A DNA stretch of 64,000 bases from Mauremys mutica (Eukaryota > Chordata > Testudines > Geoemydidae), in NCBI RefSeq assembly GCF_020497125.1, contig NC_059073.1, positions 144,717,012 to 144,781,011 on the forward strand, in the 5' to 3' direction. Below the pieces are notes generated by a model. It did not search any database, was not told the DNA's origin, and was given only the letters and a program-made list of their open reading frames with translations. Below are positions 54,531 through 63,060 of this stretch, piece by piece. A program made the position numbers and the translations under genes. Position 1 is the stretch's first letter. The number at the start of each line of letters is the position of its first letter.

Positions 54531-55165
54531 TAGAATCATAGAAGATTAGGGTTGGAAGAGACCTCAGGAGGTATCTAGTCCAATCCCCTGCTCAAAGCAG
54601 GACCAACACCAACAAAATCATCCCAGCCAGGGCTTTGTCAAACCTGGTCTTAAAAACCTCTAAGGAAGGAGTTTCCACCACCACCCTAGGTAACCATTCC
54701 AGTGCTTCACCACCCTCCTAGTGAAACAGTGTTTCCTAATATCCACCCTAGACCTCTCCCTCTGCAACCTGAGACCATTGCTACTTATTCTGTCATCTGC
54801 CACCACTGAGAACAGCCGAGCTCCATCCTCTTTGGAACCCCCTTCAGGTACTTGAAGGTTGCTATCAAATCCCCCCTTGCTCTTCTCTTCTGCAGAGTAA
54901 ATAACCCCAGTTCCCTCAGCCTCTCCTCATAAGTCATGTGCCCCAGCCCCCTAATCATTTTTGTTGCCCTCCACTGGACTCTCTACAATTTGTCCACATC
55001 TTTCTGTAGTGGGGGGGGCAAAACTGGATGCAATACTTCAGATGTGGCCTTACCAGTGCCGAATAGAGGGGAGTAATCACTTCCCTCAATCTGCTGGCAA
55101 TGCTCCTACTAATGCAGCTCAATGTGCTGTTAGCCTTCTTGGCAACAAGGCACATGCTTGACCTT
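54531..55165 (-). mobile_element. CR1 LINE 3' fragment, antisense, younger subfamily
   Basis: It starts with the mirrored CR1 tail 'agaatcatagaagattaggg' and continues through 'tggaagagacctcaggaggt', 'ccctgctcaaagcaggacca' and 'ctcagcctctcctcataagt'. It ends in reverse-strand ORF2 C-terminal coding (VAKKANSTLSCISRS, SALVRPHLKYC, 54960-55150). It is the same subfamily as the plus-strand fragment at 59585-60842. Confidence 0.88.
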
Positions 55166-55635
55166 GATCCCAGATGGCTGCTTGTCAATAATTTGGGGAC
55201 AAAAATTATGCTTGCCTTACCCGCCTACCCCAATTACTCCGTGGAGATTATCATGAAGGAGGAGAGCAGGCGTTATCCCCTCCTGGGTTGTGGTACTTCA
55301 TAGAAAATTGCTACTATTGCTGGTCAGCAGTGGTTGATTGGGCCTATAATGTACATCATTAAAAAAAAATTATCCTGACAATGAGCTCATGATAAATTAA
55401 AGATGTAAGTATGAAATATCAGGGAGAATACAGAGGTACAGAGCATTAGCAGATTCCATCTAGGTCTTTAATAAGAATCAGGTTGTTCTGCTCAACATTT
55501 ATTTTGCCATTAGAGAGCTGAACTCAATGCAAGTAAAAAAATATTTGTCCTCTGGATACAGGATGTTTGGATGAGCTGTATTAAGAAACAGGGATTTATT
55601 TTTTAAAGCTCTTAAGAATTTAAAGTTGATGCAAT
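55166..55635. other. DGUOK intron 2 sequence, nothing recognised
   Basis: AT-rich, with no exon-like segment or named repeat. Confidence 0.45.
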
Positions 55636-55639
55636 CATA

Positions 55640-55934
55640 GGCCTGGTCCACACTAAAAAGGGGGTTCGAATTAGGGTACGCAAATTCAGTTACGGGAATA
55701 GCGTAGCTGAATTCGAAGTACCCTAATTCGAACTACTCACCCATCCAGACGCGGCGGGGTCGAACTCCGCGGCTCCCCCGTCGACTCCACCACCACCGTT
55801 TGCAGTGGTGGAGTACCGGAGTCGACCGCGGCGCTTCCGGAGTTCAAACTATCGCGTCTAGATCAGACGCGATAGTTCGAACTCCGAGAAGTCGAACTCA
55901 CCGCGTCGACCCGCGCGGTGAGTATGGACCTGCC
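55640..55934. mobile_element. CpG-rich multi-hairpin MITE, 295 bp
   Basis: The ends GGCCTGGTCCACACT and TATGGACCTGCC are related inverted repeats, with CATA on both sides (55636-55639, 55935-55938). The interior is built from nested palindromes: 'gttcgaattagggta' mirrors 'taccctaattcgaac', 'aattcag' mirrors 'ctgaatt', and 'actatcgcgtct' mirrors 'agacgcgatagt' around 'agatc'. It has many intact CpG and GTCGAC sites, so it is young or protected from CpG decay. Confidence 0.8.
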
Positions 55935-55938
55935 CATA

Positions 55939-56329
55939 GTCTAGATCACAGGAGCTGGTGTGTTAAATTTTTATCTCCCCTTTAAAAACATGTATCTATT
56001 CATGTATCAAATTATGGAAGAGATTTATGGATGAGGAAAACCATCTTGAATAGAGACCAGTAACAACATCATCAGGTTTAACTGAACTCCCTTCTTAACC
56101 TTGTCTTACAGGGAAGGGTTGAGGCACAATAGTAGAACAATGAGCGAAGCCTGTCCTGATGCTGCCGGTGACATACCTACGCTGTGGATAAAGAGGCTTT
56201 AGGTCCCCAGGGTTCATAAGCACTGCTAAAAATCACACAACAAATTTTGAAAAGCCTAAAGCCGGGTGATGGAAACTCTTGTCACAGCACCCACGAACCC
56301 TCACTCTGGTTATTCACTGTCATACCTAC
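55939..56329. other. DGUOK intron 2 sequence between MITE and exon 2
   Basis: No repeat or exon is recognised here. The last bases before exon 2 contain the donor GTAGGT at 56329-56324. Confidence 0.45.
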
Positions 56330-56442
56330 CTCTCTGGTACTGGAAGCTTGAACCTTTTGCCATTTTGCCACAGGTTCTGTAGCCATTTGCCATTCTGGAA
56401 AGGTTTTTCCCAGCACCCTTAAGAAAGTGGACTTGCCCACAG
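56330..56442 (-). CDS. DGUOK: DGUOK exon 2 (P-loop and catalytic glutamate)
   Basis: The exon completes the alanine codon started in exon 1 and encodes [17 protein letters not shown], giving the P-loop G-N-I-A-V-G-K-S-T across the exon junction. [19 protein letters not shown] follows, where the glutamate of TEPV is the catalytic base of the family. The acceptor 'tattttaatttgtag' and the donor GAG|GTAGGT are consensus. Its 37 full codons equal the human exon as I recall it. Confidence 0.96.
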
Positions 56443-57019
56443 CTACAAATTAAAATACAAGAGCAGTTGTCAAAGTCTGGCTAGGAAAGCATTATCAGAT
56501 CCTGCAGGTAAGCTCAATTAAAAAAAAAAACAAAAGAGTGACTTTCCTAACCAAAAATAGAGACAATTTGCCTTGCCTGATTAGACTTTTAGTCATCTAG
56601 CCCAGTATCCTTATTTAAGGAGAGCACTGTTAGATTCTGAAAGAAAAGATCACAACTATGGGCTCTGGCTTTCTGTTCTGTACAGTACTGAGCATGCTGT
56701 CCAAGCTTCCAAGATAATATTTTGGATCCCAAACCCTGCAAACCCCTTCCACAGATCCTTAACTTTAAATTCCACTGAAGTCAATGTGATTACTCATGTG
56801 TTTAAGAGTTTGCAATATAAGGGGCATAGAGGGGTCTTATGTTGCTAACAAGATAGATCCAACACAGAGCTTTAAAGCAAATCTTTTTAGATATCTAATC
56901 TGTTTGCAGTCCACACCGACACCACCATAACCAGTGATGCAGGCTAGGGCACTGTCACTGCCTGTTTGCCTTTCTCTCTCTAACACTCTAGCCCAAAGCT
57001 CTGATGTACGGACCTCTCT

Positions 57020-57560
57020 GATGTTCCTTCAGCACACCCTCTCCTCACAGCCCCCACCCAGCACCCCCCTCTCCTCACAGCCCCCACCCAGCACCCCCCC
57101 TCTCCGCACAGCCCCCACCCAGCACCCCCCTCTCCTCACAGCCCCCCACCCAGCTCCCACCCTTCATAGCCCCCCCAGTCCCACACCCCCCTCTCCTCAC
57201 TGCCTCCTCACAGCCCCCCAGCTCCTCTCACACACCCCTCTCCTCACAGCCCCCCCAGCCCCCCCCTTCATAGCCCCCCCAGTCCCACACCCCCCTCTCC
57301 TCACAGCCCCCCAGCTCCCACCCTTCATAGCCCCCCCAGTCCCACACCCCCCTCTCCTCACAGCCCCCCCAGCTCCTCCCTCTCCTCACAGCCCCCACCC
57401 AACACCCCCCCTCCTCACAGCCCCCCCAGCTCCTCTCACACACCCCTCTCCTCACAGCCCCCCCAGTCCCACATCCCCCTCTCCTCACAGCCCCCCCAGC
57501 CCCACACCCTCTTCGCCTCTCCGCCCCCCAAACCCCACCCCCCCCTCGCCTCACGGAGCC
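57020..57560. repeat. C-rich minisatellite in DGUOK intron 1
   Basis: Units such as CCCCCCTCTCCTCACAGCC followed by CCCACCCAGCA, or CCCCCAGTCCCACA, repeat about 18 times with a period of roughly 25-45 bases. On the DGUOK transcript strand this is a run of G-tracts starting about 30 bases after the exon 1 donor. The long open frames on both strands are a compositional artefact. Confidence 0.9.
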
Positions 57561-57860
57561 CCGCCTAACGCAGCGCCCCCGGCCCGTACCGATGTTGCCC
57601 TCGATGGAGAGCCGCCAGGCGGGCCCCCCGCGCCGGGCCATGCCGAAGCAGCGCGGGAGCCCCGCGGCCGCCGCCCGCCGGAGCCGCAGGGGCAACAGCG
57701 GCCTCATCCCGCGGCCCCGCGCCCGGCCAGCCCCTGGCCCGGGCCCTGAACGAGATGCAAATCATATGCTAATTTATGCGCCTCCTCGGCGGCGGCGACG
57801 GCGACGGCCCGCGGGTTTGACGTGCGCGGATCGTCGCGTTCACATGTTGACGTAGGTCGC
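57541..57860 (-). promoter_or_regulatory. DGUOK: DGUOK CpG-rich promoter with an octamer motif
   Basis: CpG density is high around exon 1 ('gcggcggcgacggcgacggc' at 57789-57808). An exact ATGCAAAT octamer (POU-factor site) lies at 57755-57762, about 50 bases upstream of the start codon on the minus strand. No TATA box is obvious. The exact transcription start is not determined. Confidence 0.6.
57590..57707 (-). CDS. DGUOK: DGUOK exon 1 (mitochondrial presequence)
   Basis: The first in-frame methionine at 57707 opens 39 codons plus one base. Residues 1-28 are arginine/alanine/leucine-rich without acidic residues (MRPLLPLRLRRAAAAG), typical of a cleavable mitochondrial targeting sequence. LSIEGNI follows, the start of the kinase fold and P-loop. 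The donor is ATCG|GTACGG at 57590/57589. The 'RRLSIEGNIAVGKST' region is diagnostic for DGUOK among vertebrate deoxynucleoside kinases. A second methionine at residue 23 could serve as an alternative start. Confidence 0.94.
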
Positions 57861-58269
57861 GTTTATTGTGGTATGCTGATTTATGCAGATGACTATTATA
57901 ATATGCTGACGTATGCAGCTTGACGTTGTAGCCGTATGCAGACGTAGATCAATGTCTGATAATGATATGCGGCCGTGTGCCGATTGCCGGTATAATAATA
58001 TGCTGATTTATGCAGACCTTCATGGTACTGATATACTGACAGGGATTTGATTATAGTGTGCATAGTGCTACGGGTTGCTATTATAATGATAGGCTGATTT
58101 ATGCACATCTATGATCGTGATCTAGGGAGCATTTATATGCCGATTTTGCAGATTCTAGCCGATCTAGGCAGATCTCCCTGTCTGAAAACTATGCCGATTT
58201 ATGCACATTTCAATTATAATGATACGTTGGTACAGCTAAATTTCATTATAATAATATGCTGATTTGTGC
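57765..58269. repeat. Degenerate tandem array of octamer-like TATGCTGATTTATGC units
   Basis: The 15-base core TATGCTGATTTATGC or a close variant is found at 57765, 57872, 57902, 57966, 57999, 58090, 58136, 58190 and 58255. It is usually preceded by 'attataata' and followed by 'aga' or 'aca'. The closer spacings are about 30-33 bases or twice that, pointing to an old 31-33 base unit. It starts within 60 bases of the DGUOK start codon on the upstream side. Confidence 0.8.
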
Positions 58270-58536
58270 ACTATTCCAATACAGTTTTACCAGCATAATT
58301 ATCTGAGTATTAACTCTCCATGTGGACACTCTTATTCCAGTTTAGATTATATAGCTTCCCTATAATTCCAAAAAGAACAGGAGTACTTGTGGCACTTTAC
58401 AGACTAACAAATTTATTTGAGCATAAGCTTTCGTGGGCTAAAACCCCTTCATCGGATGCATGCAGTGGAAAATACAGTAGGAAGATATATATACACAGAG
58501 GACATGAAAAAATGGGTATTGCCATACTAACTATAA

Positions 58537-58842
58537 CAGGGGTAGGCAACCTATGGCACGAGTGCCAAAGGCGGCGCACAAGCTGATTTTCAGTGGCACT
58601 CACACTGCCCGGGTCCTGGCCACCGGTCCAGGGGGCTCTGCATTTTAATTTTTAAATGAAGCTTCTTAAACATTTTAAAAACCTTATTTACTTTACATAC
58701 AACAATAGTTTAGTTATATATTATAGACTTATAGAAAGAGACCTTCTAAAAACATTTAAAAAATTTTACGCACGCAAAACCTTAAATTAGAGTGAATAAA
58801 TGAAGACTCGGCACACCACTTCTGAAAGGTTGCCGACCCCTG
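58537..58842 (+). mobile_element. Non-autonomous hAT element, 306 bp, nested in the PLE
   Basis: It begins CAGGGGTAGGCAACCTATGG and ends AAGGTTGCCGACCCCTG. The exact 8-base duplication AACTATAA lies at 58529-58536 and 58843-58850. This copy defines the family boundaries for 16916-17217 and 31426-31731. Confidence 0.95.
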
Positions 58843-59072
58843 AACTATAACAAGAGTAATCAGTTAAGGTGAGCTATTATGAGCAGGAGAAAAAAAAATG
58901 TAGTGATAATCAGGATGGCCCATTTCAAACAGTTGACAAGAAGGTGTGAGTAACAGTAGGGGGAAAAATTAGCATAGGGAAATAGGTTTTACTTTGTGTA
59001 ATGACCCATCCACTCCCAGTCTTTATTCAAGCCTAATTTAATGGTGTCAAATTTGCAAATTAATTCCACTTC

Positions 59073-59300
59073 TCAGTTTCTTGTTGGAGTCTGTTTTTGA
59101 AGGTTTTTTTGTTGGAGTATTGCTACTTTGAGGTCTGTAATCAAGTGACCAGGGAGAGTGAAGTGTTCTCCAACTGGTTTTTGAATGTTATAATTCATGA
59201 CGTCTGATTTGTTTCCATTTATTCTTTTGCGTAGAGACTGTCCGATTTGGCCAATGTACATGGCAGAGGGACACTGCTGGCCCATGATGGCATATATCAC
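59073..59300 (-). pseudogene. PLE GIY-YIG endonuclease remnant
   Basis: The minus strand reads MIYAIMGQQCPSAMYIGQIG followed by SLRKRINGNKSD and VGEHFTLPGH. The Y-A-I...Y-I-G-Q spacing, the conserved arginine and the HF...GH motif are those of the Penelope-type GIY-YIG endonuclease. The region just upstream in element sense is in other frames, so this is a dead fragment. Confidence 0.8.
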
Positions 59301-59646
59301 ATTGGTAGATGTGCAGGCAACGAGCCTTTGATAGCGTGGCTGATGTGATTAGGTCCTATGATGGTGTCCCCTGAATAGATATGTGGACAGATTTGGCAAC
59401 AGGCTTTGTTGCAAGGATAGATTCTGGGTTAGTGTTTTTGTTGTGTGTTCTCTTTGCTGATACAGACTAACATGGCTACCACTCTGAAACCTATAATTCC
59501 AGGATACTGGTATAATTCTGCCATCATAAATATAATTTCCTGTGTAGACAAGCCCTTGACATCTTTTCTTAGTCAAGAGCTAGACACATTTTGAAGGACT
59601 GGGCCAAAAGAAAGGTTCAACAAGGACAAGTGCAGAGTCCTGCACT

Positions 59647-59941
59647 CAGGGGCGGCTCTAGGAATTTGGCCACCCCAAGCAGGGCGGCACGCCGCAGAGG
59701 GTGCGCTGCCGGTCGCCGGTCCCGCGGCTCCGGGGGACCTCTTGCAGACGTGCCTGCGGAGGGCGCGCTGGTCCCGCGGCTCCGGTGGAGCATCCGCAGG
59801 CACGCCTGCGGGAGGTCCACTGGTCCCGCGGCTCTGGTGGACCTCCCGCAGGCATGACTGCGGAAGGTCCGCCGGAGCTGCCTGCTGCCCTGCTGGCAAA
59901 ATGCCGCCCCAAGTGCGCACTGGGGTCTGGAGCCGGCCCTG
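59647..59941. mobile_element. Non-autonomous hAT MITE, 295 bp, nested in CR1
   Basis: The start CAGGGGCGGCTCTAGG and the end CTGGAGCCGGCCCTG are inverted repeats. The duplication CCTGCACT is exact at 59639-59646 and 59942-59949. The interior is very GC-rich with internal repeats of 'gtcccgcggctccggtggac' type. It is related to the MITE at 8046-8302 (shared 'ccaccccaagc'). Confidence 0.92.
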
Positions 59942-60277
59942 CCTGCACTTAGGAAGGAAGAATCCCATGCACTGCTACAGGCTGGAGACCGACTGGCTAA
60001 GCAGCAGTTCTGCAGAAAAGGACCTGGGGATTACAGTGGACAAGAAGCTGGATATGAGTCAGCAGTGTGCCCTTGTTGCCAAGAAGGCTAACGGTATATT
60101 TGGCTGCATTAGTAGTAGCATTGCCAGCAGATCGAGGGAAGTTATTCTCCTCTATTCGTCACTGGTGAGGCCATCCAGTTTTGGGTCCCCCACTACAGAA
60201 AGGATGTGGACAAATTGGAGAGAGTCCAGCAGAGGGCAAGGAAAATGATCAGGGGGCTGGGGCACATGACTTGGGAG

Positions 60278-60438
60278 CAGGGCTGCCGAGGATTCAGGGG
60301 GCCTGGGGCAAAGCAATTTCGGGGGCCCCTTCCATAAAAAAAAGTTGCAATACTATAGAATACTATATTCTCGTGGGGGCCCCTGCAGGGCCTGGGGCAA
60401 ATTGCCCCACTTGCCCCCCCCCACCCCGGGCAGCCCTG
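60278..60438. mobile_element. Non-autonomous hAT MITE, 161 bp, nested in CR1
   Basis: The start CAGGGCTGCCGAGG and the end CCGGGCAGCCCTG are inverted repeats. The duplication CTTGGGAG is exact at 60270-60277 and 60439-60446. The interior ('gggggcctggggcaa', 'gggggcccctgcagggcctg') differs from the neighbouring MITE, so two hAT families hit the same CR1 copy. Confidence 0.92.
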
Positions 60439-60842
60439 CTTGGGAGGAGAGGCTGAGGGAACTGGGCTTGTTTAGTCTGCAGAAGAGAAGAGCGAGGTGG
60501 GATTTGACAGCAGCCTTCAGCTACCTGAAGGGGGGTTCCAAAGAGGATGGAGCTCGGCTGTTCTCAGTGGTGGCAGATGACAGAATAAGTAGCAATGGTC
60601 TCAAGTTGCAGTGGGAGAGGTCTAGGGTGGATATTAGGAAACACTATTTCACTAGGAGGGTGGTGAAGCACTGGAATGGTTACCTAGGGAGGTAGTGGAA
60701 TCTCCTTCCTTAGAGGTTTTTAAGGCCAGGTTTGACAAAGCCCTGGCTGGGATGATTTTGTTGGTGTTGGTCCTGCTTTGAGCAGGGGGTTGGACTAGAT
60801 GACCTCCTGAGGTCTCTTCCAACCCTAATCTTCTATGATTCT

Positions 60843-61510
60843 CTGAAGACAAGGCCTAAATGTAGGTGGGGTTTAGCTAGCATGTGCTACCTAAACATCA
60901 CCTAAACTCAGACTTTTTCCTAATCAAGACAAAGTGTTAAAATCAATTTAAACCTGGGCTGTATTTATATCATGAAGTGTAAATCAACTCCTTAACAATG
61001 TAAATTAAATCAATTTCAGAGTGCCCACACCTTAATTCTAGGATTATTGTATTTGAGATCAGATGCCACCTCTCTGCTCCAGAAAAGAGGTCTGGCATGA
61101 CTCACATGGGAGTATTTGTTACCCACTTGATGCCAACTGGGTAGCGATATATTAACAAGAGCAAAGGAATTGCCATCTGTAACAGAGCCAGTCACCACCT
61201 GATCACCCCCTCATGGCCAGAGGTCACTCTACAGTACCCTGTCTCGCTTTCCCCCTCTTCAGGACTCCTTACTCAGCACATTTTTTCTGTGGTCCTCCTT
61301 GGGGTTTGGGATTAGTCACAGAAAATTACTTCAAAATCTCCAATTAAAATCCAACAAACAAACATTTCTCTTCCTACTCCCAGGCCTTTCTGCCTGGAAA
61401 ACTCTGCAGTCTTTCCCTGGCTTGTTCAGGGTCCTCCCAGGACTGCCTGCAAAGCTTTGCAGTCCCTTTTGTTTGTCCCCCTGCTTGCATCTCTCCCAGG
61501 CCTGCCTATA
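60843..61510. other. Upstream flank, nothing recognised
   Basis: No gene or named repeat is visible; only short open frames. Confidence 0.45.
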
Positions 61511-63060
61511 GGTTTGCCAACTTTCTAATCACACAAAACCGAACACCCCTGCCCTGAAGCCCTGCCCCATCCCTTCTCTGAGTCCCCGCCCCCATCCATT
61601 CCTTCCCCCCTCCCTCGCTCACTATCCCCCACCCTCACTCACTTTCAGTGGGCTGGGGTAGGAGGTTGGGGTATGGGAGGGGGGGTGAGGGCTCCAGCTG
61701 AGGTTGCAGGCTTTTGGGGCGGGGGGCCAGGGATGAGAGGTTTGGTGTGCAGGAGGGGGCTCAGGGCTTGAGAAAGGGGTTGGGGTGTTGGGGGGGTATG
61801 GGCTCTGGGCTGGGGTTGCAAGCTCTGGGTGGGGGCAGAAATGAGGGGTTAAGGGTGAGGAGCGGGCTCTGGGCTGGGTCAGGGGGTTGGGGTGTGGGAG
61901 GGGGGATGTGGGCTCTGGGGTGGGGCCAGGGATGAGGGGTTTGGGGTGCAGGAGCAGGCTCAGGGCTGGGGCAGGGGCTTGGGTTGTTGGGGGGGGGTGC
62001 GAGCTCCGGAAGTTGGGGTGCAGAAGGGGACTCCAGACTGGGGTAGGGGATTGTAGTGTGGAAAGTGGTTCTGGGTCAAAGTGGTGGAAGCTCCCAGGAA
62101 GCGGCCACCAGGTCCCTGCAGCCCCTTGGCCAGGGGTGGGCAAACTTTTTGGCCCGAGGGCCACATCTGGGTAAGGAAATTGTATGACAGGCCCTGAATG
62201 CCCGGTGATGGAGGGGAACTCTATGGGGTGTAGCATGGGGGAGCTGTATAAGGGATGTTGCTGAGGTGGGAAGGAGGACGACTCATGGGGTGTGGCACGG
62301 GGGGGGGTTCTATGGGGCAGTACCGGGGATTCCTAGGGGCCCTGCCAGCAGTGACACCAAGGGGGCCATACCAGGCACCACAATGGGCGGAGTCACCCTA
62401 GGTGGGACAGGAGCGGCCACTGGGGCAATTTCGAGGCTCTCGAGGGTGGGGCCATAGGAGACCGCCACGTAGTGGCAGTGGGCTGTTGCATAGGAGTGGG
62501 GTTCCAATCCCAGAAACAGCGCGGTGATGTCACAGTTTGGCTCTGCATGCAGAAGATGGAGCTCATAAAGGGAATTGTGAGTTGGGGCTGGGGAGTGCCA
62601 GGCAGAGCAGGGCAAACCCCTGACCCTGCTCCCTGGCGAGAGCTTGAGGGCCAGATAAAAACGTCTGACGGGCTGGAAGCGTAGTTTGCCCACCCCTGCC
62701 CTAGGCGCATGGGCAGCCAGCGTGGCTCTGCACACTGCCCTCGAGCTTGCAGGCGCTGCCCCTGCAGCTCCCATTGGTCACAGTTCCCAGCCAATGGGAG
62801 CTGTGGAGCCAGCCCTTGGGGCAGAGGCAGCACGCGGAGCCTCCCTGGCTGCCCATGCACCTATGGGCCGCAAGGACCTGTCCACTGCTTCCAGGATCCA
62901 TGCAGAGCTAGGGCAGGCAGGGAGTCTGCCTTAGCCCCAGGCCTCTGCTGAGCGGCCGATCGGACTTTTGACGGCCCAGTCAGCAGTGCCGACCAAAGCC
63001 GCCAGGGTCCTTTTTCAACCAGGCGTTCCGGTCGAAAACTGGACACCTGGTAACCCTACC
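61511..63060. mobile_element. G-rich composite non-autonomous element
   Basis: It runs from 'ggtttgccaactttctaatc' to 'ggacacctggtaaccctacc', ends that look like decayed inverted repeats. The left half (61640-62060) is a G-rich, loosely tandem region ('gggctctgggctggggttg' words). A hAT element interrupts it at 62131-62698. The superfamily is uncertain, and the long open frames are compositional. Confidence 0.55.
62131..62698. mobile_element. Non-autonomous hAT element, 568 bp
   Basis: It starts CAGGGGTGGGCAAACTTTTT and ends AGTTTGCCCACCCCTG. The flanks CCCTTGGC (62123-62130) and CCCTAGGC (62699-62706) form an 8-base duplication with one mismatch. No transposase coding is seen. Confidence 0.88.

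Larger units (their letters stand above)
27748..57707 (-). other. DGUOK: DGUOK gene, complete coding structure (7 exons)
   Basis: DGUOK makes mitochondrial deoxyguanosine kinase, which phosphorylates deoxyguanosine and deoxyadenosine for mitochondrial DNA precursor salvage. Seven exons at 57590-57707, 56330-56442, 46216-46406, 32121-32268, 30288-30403, 29161-29260 and 27748-27774 join without frame conflict into about 270 residues, close to the human length (277 as I recall). Every intron has GT donors and AG acceptors. Introns 2 (9.9 kb) and 3 (13.9 kb) are swollen by transposons; the others are about 0.9-1.9 kb. No disabling change is visible, so the gene appears functional. TET3 follows on the same strand, the order known in human. 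Confidence 0.95.
58371..59489 (-). mobile_element. Penelope-like element (PLE), 5'-truncated
   Basis: A perfect 12-base duplication, CCTATAATTCCA, flanks it at 58359-58370 and 59490-59501. The minus strand carries a GIY-YIG-like coding remnant and ends with the conserved 3' region that reads 'gaacaggagtacttgtggca' and 'cataagctttcgtgggctaa' on the plus strand. Penelope-like elements use a GIY-YIG endonuclease with their reverse transcriptase; only the endonuclease end remains here. A hAT element is nested inside (58537-58842). Confidence 0.85.
59585..60842 (+). mobile_element. CR1 LINE 3' fragment with two nested hAT MITEs
   Basis: The CR1 text runs from 'gggccaaaagaaaggttcaa' through ORF2 C-terminal coding (SSAEKDLGITVDKKLDMSQQ, ALVAKKANGIFGCISSS) and the 3' UTR to 'cttctatgatt' at about 60840. 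The reading frame is broken by the two insertions and by other changes. Confidence 0.9.

Noticed and set aside
56934..57749. 271-codon Pro/His/Ser-rich frame over the C-rich minisatellite
   Set aside because: It is a tandem-repeat artefact running antisense through DGUOK intron 1 and exon 1.
61622..62236. 204-codon Pro-rich minus-strand frame
   Set aside because: It is a translation of the G-rich repeat region in the composite element; simple composition, no domain.
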